This document shows, piece by piece, positions 17,039 through 27,172 of a stretch of 64,000 nt of DNA. This DNA is from Microbacterium amylolyticum (GTDB taxonomy: Bacteria > Actinomycetota > Actinomycetes > Actinomycetales > Microbacteriaceae), in assembly GCF_011046975.1 (NCBI RefSeq), contig NZ_CP049253.1, positions 248,001 through 312,000 on the forward strand, in the 5' to 3' direction. The position numbers were made by a program, and so were the translations under genes. The notes under the pieces are model-generated. The model ran no database searches, was not told the DNA's origin, and saw nothing but the letters and a program-made list of their open reading frames with translations. Each line of letters starts with the position of its first letter. Within the stretch, counting starts at the first letter, position 1.

Positions 17039-17446
17039 TCAATCTTCGAAGGTATTCACCATCGCGAGAGCCGCACGTTCGAGATAATCCCACAGCGTGG
17101 ACTCGTGCAGGGGAGACAACTCCAGCTCGTCAACCGCAACGCGCATGCAGCGGAGCCAGCGATCGCGCGCATCAGGATTGATCTTGTACGGCATGTGACG
17201 CATGCGCAGGCGCGGGTGCCCGCGCTGCTCGCCATAGGTGGTCGGCCCGCCCCAGTATTGTTCGAGGAACATCAGCAGCCGCTCTTCGGCCGGCCCGAGG
17301 TCCTCTTCCGGGTACATCGGCTTGAGCACCTCGTCTGCCGCGACCTCACGGTAAAAGACGCGAGTGAGCTTCGCAAACGTCGGTCGCCCACCGACCTGCT
17401 CATAGAAGCTGGTCTGGTGGTCGCCCGACGGCTGAATCTGCACCAT
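17039..17446 (-). CDS. glbO: group II truncated hemoglobin (trHbO)
   Basis: A 135-residue 2-over-2 globin. Residues typical of group II are seen: [11 protein letters not shown] at the A/B region, [25 protein letters not shown] with the CD1 Tyr, the proximal His in [10 protein letters not shown], and the G8 Trp in RDRWLRCM. Such proteins bind oxygen and peroxide and are linked to aerobic respiration or redox stress in actinobacteria. The start ATG shares one base with the pepN stop (TAATG at 17444-17448, minus strand), so it is coupled to pepN. Confidence 0.92.
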   Translation of the reverse strand: MVQIQPSGDHQTSFYEQVGGRPTFAKLTRVFYREVAADEVLKPMYPEEDLGPAEERLLMFLEQYWGGPTTYGEQRGHPRLRMRHMPYKINPDARDRWLRCMRVAVDELELSPLHESTLWDYLERAALAMVNTFED

Positions 17447-20034
17447 TAGGCGTCGTCGTCTTCGTCGGCGGCGTCCGCGTCGCGCGCCTGCGCGGTCAGG
17501 GCGCGCTCAACGCCCGCGAGGTTTTCTGCCACGATCCGGCGCAGCGCCGCGGGGGCAGTCGCATTCTCGGCGAGCCACGCGCGTGTCGTGTCGCGCAGCG
17601 CCGCCCCGCCCAGCTCGGCGGGGTAGAGCAGTTCGATCAGATACGACGCGATCTGGAAGGAGCGTCCTTCCCACACCGGAATCACCATGTCGAAGTACCG
17701 CGAGACGAACGGCTCGAGATCGGCTCGTGTCGCCGGGTGGGTAAAGCCCGCGGCCGTTGCGCGAACGACCGTGTTGGGGAGTGCGTCGGAATCGATGAGC
17801 GACGCCCACGCGGCCTGTTTGGCGTCTACGCCGGGCAACGCGGCCCGTGCCTGTGCCGCAAACTCGGCGCCCTTCGCGGTGTTGTCAGCCGCCAGAGCAG
17901 CATCGATCTCTGCGGGAGAGACGGCATCGCCCGCAGCAAGTGAGACGAGAAGCTGCCACGACAGATCGGTGTCGATGTCCAGCCCCTCGATGACGAGCGT
18001 TCCGTCCCGGAGCGCGCGAACGTTCTCCCAGTGCTCGGGGCGCGATGCGGCAGCGGCGAAGGCCGTCGCGAACTGCAACTGCAGATCGCTTCCGGGAACC
18101 GCCTGCTGGAGCAGGCTCCACAGGGCCGTCGCAACGCGCGAGCGCTGGGCGTCGCGCGTTTCGGGCGTGACGTAGTCATTGGCCGCGAGCCGCAGTTGGG
18201 CGAGTGTGGTGCGGATCGTTGTCGACTCGGTTTCTGAGCCGATTCCCTGCAGAACGAGGTCGATATAGTCGCGCGCTGCCATTTCGCCGTCGCGCGTCAT
18301 GTCCCATGCGGCGCCCCAGACGAGTGAACGCGCCAGCGGGTCGGCGATGTCTGCCAAGTGCGCAATCGCCGTGCCGAGGCTGTTCTGATCGAGACGGATC
18401 TTTGCGTACGCCAGGTCGCCGTCATTGAGCAGAACCAGGTCCGGTCGGCGGCGGCCCTTCAGCTCGGAGACCTCCGTGAGATCGCCGTCGATGTCGACCT
18501 CGACGTGATGTGTGCACACCAATTGTCCGCCGCGGCGGTCGTAAAAACCGATTCCCATACGGTGCGGGCGGATTGTCGGGTAGTCGGCCGGTGCCGTCTG
18601 CATCACCGCGAAACGGGTGATCTTTCCATCCACGTCATCATCGATCACGGGGGTGAGAGTGTTCACACCGGCTGTTTCGAGCCACTTGGCCGTCCACGTG
18701 CTCAGGTCTCGGCCGCTTGTGCGCTCGAGCTCGATGAGGAGGTCGGGGAGGGTGGTGTTCTGGAAGGCGTGTTTGCGGAAGTAGGCTCCCACGCCCTGGA
18801 AGAAGGCATCGATGCCGACGTACGCGGCAAGCTGCTTCAGGACGGAGCCGCCCTTGGCATAGGTGATGCCATCGAAGTTCACCTGCACATCTTCGAGGTC
18901 ATTGATCTCTGCGACGATGGGGTGCGTCGACGGCAGCTGGTCCTGTTTATACGCCCAGGTCTTCTCCATGGCGTTGAACGTGGTCCAGGCTCCCGTCCAT
19001 TCGGTTGCCTCTGCGGTGGCGATCGTCGATGCCCACTCCGCGAAGGACTCGTTGAGCCAGAGGTCGTTCCACCACTTCATCGTGACCAGATCGCCGAACC
19101 ACATGTGCGCAAGCTCGTGGAGGATCGTCACAACGCGACGTTCCTTCACGGCGTCCGTCACCTTGCTGCGGAAGACATAGGCCTCCGTGAAGGTGACGGC
19201 GCCCGCGTTTTCCATGGCGCCCGCGTTGAACTCGGGGACGAAAAGCTGGTCGTACTTCGCGAAGGGATACGCGACGCCGAACTTCGTCTCGAAGTAGGCG
19301 AAGCCCTGCTTCGTCTTCTCGAAGATGTAGTCGGAATCCATGTACGGCCAGAGGCTCTTGCGTGCGAAAACGCCGAGGGGAATCGTGCGTCCCTCGCTGT
19401 TGATGAGCTCGTCACGCACCTCCTCGTACGGACCGGCCACAAGCGCGGTGATGTAGGACGAGACGCGAGGCGTCGGCTCGAAGCCCCACGTGGCGGCTCC
19501 GCCCTCTTCGTGAGGGATCGGCTCCGGCGTTGGCTGGTTCGAGACAACCTTCCACTCCTTCGGAGCGGTCACCGTGAACTGGAACGTGGCCTTGAGGTCC
19601 GGCTGTTCGAACACGGCGAAGACGCGACGTGAGTCCGGTACCTCGAACTGCGTGTAGAGGTAGACCTCGTCATCGACAGGGTCGACGAATCGATGAAGTC
19701 CTTCGCCCGTATTCGTGTACGCGCAGTCGGCATCGACGATCAACTCGTTCTCGGCGGCGAGGTCATCGAGGCGAATGCGCGAGTCCGCGTACACGGTCGA
19801 CGGCTCGATTTCGCGACCGTTGAGCGTCACCTCCCGCACATCGCTCGCGATCAGGTCGATAAACGTGCTCGCGCCGGGCGTTGCACCGAATCGAACGACA
19901 CTGCGCGATCCAAACACCTCCGCGCCCTTGGTGAGGTCGAGTGCGACCTCGTAGCTGCGGGTATCGACGACGGCGCGGCGTTCCTCCGCCTCGCGGCGAG
20001 TGAGGTTCTCTCCAGGCACTGTTGCTGCTCCCAA
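17446..20034 (-). CDS. pepN: aminopeptidase N (M1 family)
   Basis: An 862-residue zinc metallopeptidase that removes N-terminal residues from peptides. The M1 exopeptidase motif [14 protein letters not shown] is followed by the zinc site [17 protein letters not shown] with the third ligand Glu in LNESFAEW about 20 residues on. A beta-sandwich precedes and a long ERAP1-like helical C-terminal domain follows. No signal peptide, so it acts in the cytosol. The C-terminal tail is very acidic. Length is usual for the actinobacterial enzyme. The globin gene is coupled at the 3' end; hemH is divergent. Confidence 0.95.
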   Translation of the reverse strand: MGAATVPGENLTRREAEERRAVVDTRSYEVALDLTKGAEVFGSRSVVRFGATPGASTFIDLIASDVREVTLNGREIEPSTVYADSRIRLDDLAAENELIVDADCAYTNTGEGLHRFVDPVDDEVYLYTQFEVPDSRRVFAVFEQPDLKATFQFTVTAPKEWKVVSNQPTPEPIPHEEGGAATWGFEPTPRVSSYITALVAGPYEEVRDELINSEGRTIPLGVFARKSLWPYMDSDYIFEKTKQGFAYFETKFGVAYPFAKYDQLFVPEFNAGAMENAGAVTFTEAYVFRSKVTDAVKERRVVTILHELAHMWFGDLVTMKWWNDLWLNESFAEWASTIATAEATEWTGAWTTFNAMEKTWAYKQDQLPSTHPIVAEINDLEDVQVNFDGITYAKGGSVLKQLAAYVGIDAFFQGVGAYFRKHAFQNTTLPDLLIELERTSGRDLSTWTAKWLETAGVNTLTPVIDDDVDGKITRFAVMQTAPADYPTIRPHRMGIGFYDRRGGQLVCTHHVEVDIDGDLTEVSELKGRRRPDLVLLNDGDLAYAKIRLDQNSLGTAIAHLADIADPLARSLVWGAAWDMTRDGEMAARDYIDLVLQGIGSETESTTIRTTLAQLRLAANDYVTPETRDAQRSRVATALWSLLQQAVPGSDLQLQFATAFAAAASRPEHWENVRALRDGTLVIEGLDIDTDLSWQLLVSLAAGDAVSPAEIDAALAADNTAKGAEFAAQARAALPGVDAKQAAWASLIDSDALPNTVVRATAAGFTHPATRADLEPFVSRYFDMVIPVWEGRSFQIASYLIELLYPAELGGAALRDTTRAWLAENATAPAALRRIVAENLAGVERALTAQARDADAADEDDDA

Positions 20035-20159
20035 AAGTCGTATCGGGGGATCCGCCCGTGCAGTGACCTGCCCCGGGCAACTGGTACAGCCTACGACCTT
20101 GAGCTTTCAGCTGGTTGTGTCCTGAGCCGACCGCCTGTGTCTGGTGCGAGGATGGAACG

Positions 20160-21374
20160 GTGAGCACCGAGGCGCAGAAGTCCGACAGCACCGTCCTTTA
20201 TTCGTCCGTCGCCGCCGCTGACGGAAGCCCGTTCGTCGAAGAACCGGTGTCGTATGACGCGATTCTCCTCGCGAGTTTTGGGGGGCCCGAGGGCCAGGAC
20301 GACGTGATTCCGTATCTGCGAAATGTCACGCGCGGACGCGGGATTCCCGATGAGCGACTCGAAGAGGTGGCCACTCACTATCGCCAGCACGGTGGTGTCA
20401 GTCCGATCAACCAGCAGAACCGTCAGCTGCTGGCAGCGATGGAGCAGGAGATTGCGCGCCGTGGCCTGGGGCTCCCTGTCTACTGGGGAAATCGCAACTG
20501 GCATCCGTTCCTGGAGGATGCCGTGCAGCGGGCCGCCGCTGATGGGCACCGCACCCTCCTGGCGATGGCGACCAGTGCCTACAGCTCGTATTCGAGCGAC
20601 CGGCAGTACCGCGAGGATTTCGCGCGCGTTCTGGGCCAGAACGACGGCGGAACGGGCCTGGGGCATGGCGATGACCCCGTGACAATCGACAAGGTCCGTC
20701 TGTTTTTCGACCACCCGGGATTCATTGAGCCGTTCTACGAGGGGGTCAAGAGCGCGGTTGAGAACTGGCTCGCCGAGGGGCGAGCGGGGAACGAGATCCG
20801 CGTGCTGTTCTCAACGCATTCGATCCCTACGGCTGACGCGGAGCTCTCCGGCCCACGCGACAGGGAGTTCGGGGAGGGCGGCGCGTACGTGGCGCAGCAT
20901 CGCGCGGTCGCCGAGTACATCATGGCTCGCCTCCGCGAGGAGATCCTCGGTTCAGAAGGCGTCGGCTGGGATCTCGTTTACCAGTCGCGTTCCGGACCGC
21001 CGTCACAGCCCTGGCTCGAGCCGGATGTGAACGACGTGATTTCCGAGCTCCCGGCCTCGGGCATCACTGCCGTTGCGGTTGTCCCGCTGGGCTTCGTCAG
21101 CGATCACATGGAGGTCCTCTGGGACCTCGACACCGAGGCGCGCCAGAGCGCCGAAGAAGCGGGGCTGGCGTTTATGCGTACCCCCACCCCGGGCATCCAC
21201 CCCGCGTATGTGGCCGGTCTCGTCGATCTCATCGAGGAACGGCTTCAGGGAACCCCCGCGGCGGAACGCCCCCATCTCACGGACCTTGGCCCGTGGTACG
21301 ACGTGTCGCGGCCAGGCGACTGCGCGCATTCGCAGATCGATTTCCGGCCGGCCGCCGCCGGCGTCGCACCGTGA
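20160..21374 (+). CDS. hemH: ferrochelatase (coproporphyrin type)
   Basis: A 404-residue class II chelatase inserting iron into a porphyrin. It starts with a variable 35-residue lead, then YDAILLASFGGPEGQDDVIPYL and HGGVSPINQQNR; STHSIP with the catalytic His region, and a distal VPLGFVSDHMEVLWDLDTEA containing the conserved His/Glu. In actinobacteria the substrate is coproporphyrin III and the enzyme is also called CpfC (established for the phylum, inferred here). GTG 20160 is chosen over upstream codons because it follows a GGAACGG-like site and no family sequence lies upstream. Single gene, divergent from pepN. Confidence 0.93.
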   Translation: MSTEAQKSDSTVLYSSVAAADGSPFVEEPVSYDAILLASFGGPEGQDDVIPYLRNVTRGRGIPDERLEEVATHYRQHGGVSPINQQNRQLLAAMEQEIARRGLGLPVYWGNRNWHPFLEDAVQRAAADGHRTLLAMATSAYSSYSSDRQYREDFARVLGQNDGGTGLGHGDDPVTIDKVRLFFDHPGFIEPFYEGVKSAVENWLAEGRAGNEIRVLFSTHSIPTADAELSGPRDREFGEGGAYVAQHRAVAEYIMARLREEILGSEGVGWDLVYQSRSGPPSQPWLEPDVNDVISELPASGITAVAVVPLGFVSDHMEVLWDLDTEARQSAEEAGLAFMRTPTPGIHPAYVAGLVDLIEERLQGTPAAERPHLTDLGPWYDVSRPGDCAHSQIDFRPAAAGVAP

Positions 21375-21419
21375 CACGTCGTTCCGCGCGGCACCTCCGA
21401 ATACGGAAGAATCACTCTC

Positions 21420-21917
21420 ATGCGTCTTCACATTGCCACCGACCACGCCGGCCTCGATTTCTCCACTGAGCTGCAGGACCACCTTGTTGCCCAGGGGCAC
21501 GAAGTCATCGACCACGGACCCGTCGACTACGACGCGCTCGACGACTATCCCGCATTCTGCATTCGTGCGGCTCAGGCCGTTGTCGCTGATCAGCGCGCCG
21601 GGCGGGAAGCGCTGGGTATCGTCTTCGGCGGTTCCGGAAACGGTGAGCAGATTGCGGCGAACAAGGTTGAAGGAATTCGCGCGGCTCTGGTGTGGAACGT
21701 CTCCACGGCCGAACTGGCTCGTGAGCACAACAACGCAAACGTGATCTCGATCGGCGCCCGTCAGCACTCGGTCGAAGAGGTCTTCCTCTTCGTCGACCGT
21801 TTTGTGGCGACGCCGTTCCCCGGCGAAGAACGTCACGTCCGACGTATCGAGCAGGTGGGTGCGTACGAGCGCACGGGAGAGCTGGTCGACAGCCCCGCCC
21901 CGCGCGTTCGGAGCTAG
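21420..21917 (+). CDS. ribose-5-phosphate isomerase, RpiB type
   Basis: A 165-residue RpiB/LacAB-fold protein, beginning MRLHIATDHAGLDFSTEL. The family pattern GIVFGGSGNGEQIAANKVEGIRAAL and EHNNANVISIGARQHSVEEV is clear; these include the phosphate-binding and catalytic residues (mycobacterial-type RpiB uses Glu rather than Cys, and here the S-G-N-G-E pattern fits that subgroup). It interconverts ribulose and ribose 5-phosphate in the pentose phosphate pathway. The glycosylase gene starts 4 nt after its stop, suggesting one operon. Confidence 0.9.
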   Translation: MRLHIATDHAGLDFSTELQDHLVAQGHEVIDHGPVDYDALDDYPAFCIRAAQAVVADQRAGREALGIVFGGSGNGEQIAANKVEGIRAALVWNVSTAELAREHNNANVISIGARQHSVEEVFLFVDRFVATPFPGEERHVRRIEQVGAYERTGELVDSPAPRVRS

Positions 21918-21921
21918 TTCG

Positions 21922-22911
21922 GTGCCCGAGGGACATTCCGTCCACCGCATCGCGCGGCAGTTCGAGCGGAACTTCGTGGGGCGGGCCATCAGCGTTTCGA
22001 GTCCGCAGGGGCGCTTCGCTGACGGCGCTGCGCTCATCGACGGAAGTACGATGACGCGTGCCATGGCGGTCGGTAAGCAGATGTTTCTCGAGTTCGAGGG
22101 CGACAGGTGGCTGCGCGTGCATCTCGGCTTGTACGGCGCATGGGATTTCTCGGGAGACATCCTGATCGATCCCACCATCGCGTCCGCGAACGGACGTATG
22201 GGGCAGACGAACCAGCGCGGCACCGATCCGATTTACGACGACGCGGGGGAGAACTCGCTGACATCGATCGGGGCGCCTCGCAAAACGCGCGTTCACGTGC
22301 GTATGTCTGAACAGACCAAGGGACTTAGCGACGACGGTTCCGAGTGGCCTCCGCCGGTTGTGGGTCAGGTCCGGGCGCGAATGATGACCGACACCACGTG
22401 CGCCGATTTGCGCGGGCCGACAGCGTGCGCGGTGGAAACGCCGGAGCAGATCGACGCCGTTCTCGCCCGACTCGGACCGGATCCGCTCGTGGGCGATGAG
22501 GCAGAAGGCGAGGCGCGTTTCGTCGCCTCAGCGCACCGGCGCAGTGTCGCGATCGGTCAGCTCCTCATGGATCAGTCCGTTGTCAGTGGAATCGGCAATG
22601 TGTACCGCGCGGAGATGCTCTTCCGGGCGGGGACGAACCCGCACACACCGGGAAAAAATGTCCCCACGGATGTTCTGCGTCGGATGTGGCGCGACTGGTC
22701 TCACCTGTTACGCATCGGCGTCGACACGGGACAGATGATGACCATGGACGGTCTGACAGGAGAAGCCTGGCGTTCCGCGATGGCGAGCAGGGACGATCGC
22801 CACTGGGTATACCACCGAGCCGGGCTTCCGTGCCGGGTCTGTGGCACGGAGATCGTGCTCGAGGAGATGCAGGCGCGCAAGCTTTACTGGTGCCCCACCT
22901 GCCAGACGTGA
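21922..22911 (+). CDS. Fpg/Nei family DNA glycosylase (Nei2-like)
   Basis: A 329-residue bifunctional glycosylase/AP lyase for oxidised bases. The processed N-terminus would be PEGHSVHRIA, giving the catalytic Pro and Glu; the beta-Lys follows in AVGKQMFLEF. The helix-two-turn-helix region is VVSGIGNVYRAEMLFRAG, and a C-terminal zinc finger has CRVCGTEI then WCPTCQT. The PEGHS start (instead of PELPE) marks the Nei rather than Fpg branch. GTG 21922 is required to place Pro at position 2. Located 4 nt after the rpiB-like gene. Confidence 0.92.
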   Translation: MPEGHSVHRIARQFERNFVGRAISVSSPQGRFADGAALIDGSTMTRAMAVGKQMFLEFEGDRWLRVHLGLYGAWDFSGDILIDPTIASANGRMGQTNQRGTDPIYDDAGENSLTSIGAPRKTRVHVRMSEQTKGLSDDGSEWPPPVVGQVRARMMTDTTCADLRGPTACAVETPEQIDAVLARLGPDPLVGDEAEGEARFVASAHRRSVAIGQLLMDQSVVSGIGNVYRAEMLFRAGTNPHTPGKNVPTDVLRRMWRDWSHLLRIGVDTGQMMTMDGLTGEAWRSAMASRDDRHWVYHRAGLPCRVCGTEIVLEEMQARKLYWCPTCQT

Positions 22912-22922
22912 AAGGACGCCCT

Positions 22923-24431
22923 ATGGACATTCGAGACGGGGTGGACGTCATCACCAACGTGCGTGTGGCCGGAGAAGGGCGAGAGCTGCTTGTACACCCC
23001 GATGCACTTGCCGATGGTGTCTTTGACGTCTGGATCGCCGACGGGTGCATTGCCGATATCGCGCCTGCCGGAAACATTCGTCATCGGGGCCGTGTTCTGG
23101 ATGGCGAAGGGAACTGGTTGATCCCCGGGCTGTGGGATCATCACGTTCACTTTTTGCAGTGGTCGCTCGCCTCGACACGTCCCTCTGTCGAACACGCACG
23201 TTCCGCACTAGAGGCCGCTGCCTTCGCCGCGACGATTGCACCGCAGCCGGACGGGCGCCGGATTCTCTCGCGCTGGCGGGACGCGCTGTGGGACACGACG
23301 GCGACGCGTGCTGTTCTGGACGCTGCAACGGGCGAGGTTCCTACCTACCTGCTGAGCCTCGATGTTCACGGCGTGTGGATGAACTCAGCAGCGTTTCGAC
23401 GAGAGGGAATCACGCCCGATGCGGGGGGAGTGCTCCGTGAGACAGCGGCGTTCGCCCTGATCGACCACCTTGACGATGTCGAGCCGCTCACGGCAGACGC
23501 CGCCCATTCCCGCGCCGCGGCACGTGCAGCGGCACGCGGGGTCGTCGGCATCTGGGATCTCGAGTTCGGCGAGAACCACGTTCCCTGGCGACGACGAGCT
23601 GCTGCGGGATGGGATGGGCTCAGGGTTTTTTCGAACGTCTATCCCGAGCATCTCGACACCGCGATCGCGCAGGGCCTGAGAACCGGTGACCCTCTGGAGG
23701 GCAACTCCTTTGTGCGGATGGGGATGCAGAAGGTTTTTGGTGATGGCTCTCTCGGCACGCGTACGGCGGCAACCTCCGGCGAATATTCCGGACATCCGCG
23801 CCATCACGGAGCGCTGAACACGGCGCCGGACCAGATGACGGACGCGGTTGTCCGCGCTGCGGTTCACGGCATCGAGACCACGATTCACGCGATCGGTGAC
23901 CGGGCGAATACAGCGGCGATCGACGCCTTCGCCCGCGCGGGGGTTCCGGGGCGGATCGAACACGCGCAACTTGTCCACGCAACAGACATTCCCCGATTCG
24001 CGCGCCTCGGCATTGAAGCCAGCGTGCAACCGCAGCATCTCGTGGATGACCGCGATCTCACGGACGCGTTCTGGTCTCAGCAGCCGGCTATGCCGTATCC
24101 GTTCGTGACGATGCGTGACGCAGGTGTGAGTCTGCTCTTTGGCTCCGATGCGCCGGTGTCCGTTCTCGACCCGTGGGCTCAGATCGCGGCGGCTGTGTAT
24201 CGCACGGACGATCATCGTCCCGCGTGGCAGCCGGAGCAGGCGATTGATGCGCGAACGGCTCTCGCCGCATCGACGTTGGGCGGGTCGGGGGATCCTCAGC
24301 GCATCGAACCGGGCACCGTTGCCGACCTGGCGATTGTGGCGGCCGATCCGCTGACATCTGACAGGGAGCGTCTCCGCGCGATGCCCGTGGCGGCCACCAT
24401 GATCGCCGGATGCCTCACACATACGGGCTAA
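22923..24431 (+). CDS. amidohydrolase family protein (YtcJ-like)
   Basis: A 502-residue metal-dependent hydrolase of the amidohydrolase superfamily. The metal-binding H-x-H is in LIPGLWDHHVHFLQ, and the YtcJ-type features FGDGSLGTRTAA, TIHAIGDRANTAAIDAF, GRIEHAQLV and LFGSDAPVS follow in order. The reaction and substrate are unknown; members act on amides of amino sugars, formamides or related compounds. The gene lies 11 nt after the glycosylase gene and is followed by a terminator hairpin. ATG 22923 has AAAGGA at good spacing. Confidence 0.85.
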   Translation: MDIRDGVDVITNVRVAGEGRELLVHPDALADGVFDVWIADGCIADIAPAGNIRHRGRVLDGEGNWLIPGLWDHHVHFLQWSLASTRPSVEHARSALEAAAFAATIAPQPDGRRILSRWRDALWDTTATRAVLDAATGEVPTYLLSLDVHGVWMNSAAFRREGITPDAGGVLRETAAFALIDHLDDVEPLTADAAHSRAAARAAARGVVGIWDLEFGENHVPWRRRAAAGWDGLRVFSNVYPEHLDTAIAQGLRTGDPLEGNSFVRMGMQKVFGDGSLGTRTAATSGEYSGHPRHHGALNTAPDQMTDAVVRAAVHGIETTIHAIGDRANTAAIDAFARAGVPGRIEHAQLVHATDIPRFARLGIEASVQPQHLVDDRDLTDAFWSQQPAMPYPFVTMRDAGVSLLFGSDAPVSVLDPWAQIAAAVYRTDDHRPAWQPEQAIDARTALAASTLGGSGDPQRIEPGTVADLAIVAADPLTSDRERLRAMPVAATMIAGCLTHTG

Positions 24432-24436
24432 AACGC

Positions 24437-24474
24437 CGAAGGGTGGTGCCGGAAAATTCCGGCACCACCCTTCG
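24437..24474. terminator. convergent terminator between amidohydrolase gene and dps
   Basis: A near-perfect palindrome, CGAAGGGTGGTGCCGG/CCGGCACCACCCTTCG with a 6-nt AAAATT centre, lies between two convergent genes and can serve both. The T tract is weak on the plus strand. Confidence 0.85.
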
Positions 24475-24484
24475 TGTCGTCAGA

Positions 24485-24967
24485 TCACGCGGCGACGTGA
24501 GCGACCAGGAACCAGCGGTCCTTCTCGAGTCCGGCCTTGATGCCGATCACGATGTCCTGGCTGGTGAGATCGATCTCGTCGAGACCATCAATCGCGGCGT
24601 CCAGATCCGCGATGACCGCGTCGATGTCCTTGACGATGCCCGCGATGACATCGTCCGACTGCGCGAAGCCGGCGGGCGCGCCCGTAGACGGAACCTTCTC
24701 GGCAACCTTCTGGGCACGGGCGTCGATGGGCAGGCCCAGAGCAACGATGCGCTCAGCGGCCTCGTCTGCCCAGCCCCCAGCGTGTCCGACGAGGGTGTCG
24801 AGGAACTCGTGGACGCCGATGAAGTTCGCGCCGCGCACGTGCCAGTGCGCCTGCTTGCCGTTCAGTGTCAGTCCCTGAAGCCCAAGAACAACGGGCGAGA
24901 GGAACTGCGATGCTGCGGCGGCCACGGTCGGGTCGGCTGCTGTTGTGGCGATCGTCGAAGTGCTCAT
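24485..24967 (-). CDS. dps: Dps family DNA-binding/ferritin-like protein
   Basis: A 160-residue ferritin-like protein that forms dodecamers, oxidises and stores iron and protects DNA. The ferroxidase region is LNGKQAHWHVRGANFIGVHEFLD (close to the canonical HWxVxGxxFxxLHxxxD) with a following WADEAAERI helix. The N-terminus is short and not obviously basic, so DNA binding is uncertain. ATG 24967 follows AGGAGCTCCT; the frame further upstream has no family sequence. Upstream, 25092-25110 holds a possible iron-regulator site (see separate entry). Confidence 0.92.
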   Translation of the reverse strand: MSTSTIATTAADPTVAAAASQFLSPVVLGLQGLTLNGKQAHWHVRGANFIGVHEFLDTLVGHAGGWADEAAERIVALGLPIDARAQKVAEKVPSTGAPAGFAQSDDVIAGIVKDIDAVIADLDAAIDGLDEIDLTSQDIVIGIKAGLEKDRWFLVAHVAA

Positions 24968-25091
24968 AGGAGCTCCAATCTGCTGAGGTCTCTGCCTGAG
25001 GTGTTCTTCCTCTGGGTTGATATCAACGGTACTCCGGTTTTGGCGGAGTGCAACCAAGGAGAGCCTCCACTGAATCAGCTGATCATCAGGG

Positions 25092-25110
25092 AAAACCTAG
25101 CCTTGCCTCA
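25092..25110 (-). promoter_or_regulatory. possible IdeR/DmdR iron box upstream of dps
   Basis: Read on the minus strand, TGAGGCAAGGCTAGGTTTT matches the actinobacterial iron box TTAGGTTAGGCTAACCTAA at about 12 of 19 positions, strongest in the left half and centre. It lies about 125 nt upstream of the dps start. This is by eye; DtxR/IdeR control of ferritin-like genes is known in actinobacteria, but the match is imperfect. Confidence 0.3.
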
Positions 25111-25254
25111 GTGAGGAGAAGCTCACCTCAACGCGCTTTTCGGGGCATCGATCAGTGCTGTTCTCGCCGAGCGCGACATGCCAGGGGGTCTGGTCGATTC
25201 GAACTCGTCGGCGACCATGCGATAGCATCATCTCGTTGTTCACGAACAGCATGC

Positions 25255-25325
25255 GGGGATGTAGCTCAATGGTAGAGCCCCAGTCTTCCAAACTGGTCAC
25301 GCGGGTTCGATTCCCGTCATCCCCT
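25255..25325 (+). tRNA. tRNA-Gly (TCC)
   Basis: Plus-strand cloverleaf: acceptor GGGGATG/CATCCCC with discriminator T, D arm GCTC/GAGC, anticodon stem CCAGT/ACTGG with loop CTTCCAA, T arm GCGGGTTCGATTCCCGT. The anticodon is TCC (GGA codons). CCA is not encoded. Confidence 0.95.
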
Positions 25326-25331
25326 CGCATG

Positions 25332-25377
25332 ACGGGACCTGGGTCGGAGCTCTTGCTCCTTCCCAGGTCCCGTTCCC
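25332..25377 (+). terminator. terminator after tRNA-Gly
   Basis: Long hairpin with outer stem ACGGGACCTGGG/CCCAGGTCCCGT and an inner GGAGC/GCTCC stem, followed by TCCCTTTT. It lies 6 nt after the tRNA. Confidence 0.85.
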
Positions 25378-25537
25378 TTTTCCGTGGGTTTTCCCGCGGG
25401 CCCCGTGCCGCCTGCGGCGAGGGGGAGGGGTCCTCACCAGGAATGCACAGGCGCGGACTGTTGGTTGCTGTGAAGAAGGTCCGGTCGCGTCAGCTAGACT
25501 CGTCGAGGCCGTTTCGTGTTCCCGTATGTGGATACCG

Positions 25538-25611
25538 CGGGGCGTAGCTCAGCTTGGTAGAGCGCCCGCTTTGGGAGCGGGAGGTCGCAGGTTCAAATCC
25601 TGTCGCCCCGA
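25538..25611 (+). tRNA. tRNA-Pro (TGG)
   Basis: Cloverleaf with acceptor CGGGGCG/CGCCCCG and discriminator A, D arm GCTC/GAGC, anticodon stem CCCGC/GCGGG with loop TTTGGGA, and T arm GCAGGTTCAAATCCTGT. The anticodon is TGG, proline. It precedes trigger factor, an arrangement common in Microbacteriaceae. Confidence 0.95.
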
Positions 25612-25683
25612 CAACGGCCCACCCCAGACCTCGCCCGCGACGCAGTTCCGCCGCGGGTCCGCAACAAGGAGAAGCGAACCAGC

Positions 25684-27024
25684 ATGGTGAACAGCACCGT
25701 CGAGAAGCTCAGCCCCACGCGGGTCAAGCTGCACATCACGGTCACGCCCGACGAACTCAAGCCGAGCATCGAGCACGCTTACGAGCACATCGCCGGCAAC
25801 GTCGAGATCCCCGGTTTCCGTAAGGGCAAGGTTCCGGCTCCCCTGATCGACCAGCGGATGGGTCGCGGCGCCGTTATCGAGCACGCTGTCAACGAGGGCC
25901 TTGACACGTTCTTCCGCGAGGCCGTTGCTGAGCACGAGCTGCAGCTGCTCGGTCGCCCGCAGGCCGACATCACGGCATGGCCCGAAGAGAAGGACTTCTC
26001 GGGCGACCTCGAGGTCGACATCGAAGTTGATGTGGCGCCTGAGTTTGATCTTCCCGCGCTCGAGGGCGTCACGGTCACCGTTGACGCGATCGAGGTCGAC
26101 GAGTCCGCGATCGACGCAGAGCTCGATGAGCTGCGTGCTCGCTTCGGCACGCTCGTGCCCGTTGACCGTCCCGCAGCCAAGGGCGACTTCGTCGAGCTCG
26201 ACCTGATCGCACAGATCGACGGCGCCGAGATTGACCGCGCCGAGGGTGTGTCGTACGAGCTGGGCTCGGGCGAGCTCCTTGAAGGCACGGACGATGCGAT
26301 CGATTCGCTCACCGCTGGTGAGGAAACGACGTTCCGCTCGAAGCTTGTCGGCGGCGAGCACGCCGGCGCCGAGGCTGAGGTTTCGGTCACGGTGAAGGCC
26401 GTCAAGGAGCGCGAGCTTCCCGAGGCTGACGACGACTTCGCACAGATGGCCAGCGAGTTCGACACGCTTGCCGAGCTGCGTGAGTCGCTTGCCGAGCAGG
26501 CGAAGCAGAAGAGCACCTTCACACAGGGCTCCGCCGCACGCGACAAGCTCGTCGAGCAGCTGATCGAGGCTACCGAAATCCCCGTTCCCGAGTCGGTCAT
26601 CGAAGAAGAGGTCAACCGCCACCTCGAGCAGGAGAACCGTCTCGAGGACGACGAGCACCGCGCAGAGGTGCGGGCCTCCAGCGAAAAGCAGTTCCGCACG
26701 CAGCTGCTCTTCGACCGCATCGCCAAGGACCTCGAGGTTCAGGTGTCGCAGGAGGAGTTCACGAACTACCTCATCCAGGCATCGAGCCAGTACGGCATGA
26801 GCCCGCAGGACTTCATCCAGGCGCTGCAGCAGGGCAACCAGCTGCAGGCGATCATGGGCGACGTTGCGCGCAACAAGGCCATCGCGATCGTTCTCGGCAA
26901 GGCCGAGGTCGTCGACACCAACGGCGACGTTGTTGACCTTGCGGGCTTCGTGCCCACAGAGGACGACGACGCCGAAGAAGCAGCTGACGACAGCGCCGAG
27001 CAGGAGTCTGACGAGGCGAAGTAA
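25684..27024 (+). CDS. tig: trigger factor
   Basis: A 446-residue ribosome-associated chaperone and prolyl isomerase. The ribosome-binding signature in the N-terminal domain is [22 protein letters not shown] (the FRxGxxP motif), followed by an FKBP-type PPIase domain (about residues 155-240, [17 protein letters not shown] through [14 protein letters not shown] sequence) and a long helical C-terminal domain. The tail is strongly acidic. ATG 25684 with an AAGGAGAAG ribosome-binding site. A terminator hairpin separates it from clpP1. Confidence 0.96.
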   Translation: MVNSTVEKLSPTRVKLHITVTPDELKPSIEHAYEHIAGNVEIPGFRKGKVPAPLIDQRMGRGAVIEHAVNEGLDTFFREAVAEHELQLLGRPQADITAWPEEKDFSGDLEVDIEVDVAPEFDLPALEGVTVTVDAIEVDESAIDAELDELRARFGTLVPVDRPAAKGDFVELDLIAQIDGAEIDRAEGVSYELGSGELLEGTDDAIDSLTAGEETTFRSKLVGGEHAGAEAEVSVTVKAVKERELPEADDDFAQMASEFDTLAELRESLAEQAKQKSTFTQGSAARDKLVEQLIEATEIPVPESVIEEEVNRHLEQENRLEDDEHRAEVRASSEKQFRTQLLFDRIAKDLEVQVSQEEFTNYLIQASSQYGMSPQDFIQALQQGNQLQAIMGDVARNKAIAIVLGKAEVVDTNGDVVDLAGFVPTEDDDAEEAADDSAEQESDEAK

Positions 27025-27035
27025 CACCCGTCATT

Positions 27036-27073
27036 CGAGAGGGCCGTGCACCATCAGGTGCGCGGCCCTCTCG
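27036..27073 (+). terminator. terminator after tig
   Basis: Hairpin CGAGAGGGCCG...CGGCCCTCTCG with an inner TGCACC/AGGTGCG extension, 12 nt after the tig stop. The following T tract is poor. Confidence 0.8.
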
Positions 27074-27172
27074 CTGTTGATAGGGACAGTGATATGCCCA
27101 CGGCGAACACGCGCTAGGGGCCGTGAACGCGCCGGTAGTGTCGTATTCGACGCACACCCGAATGGAGTGAGA

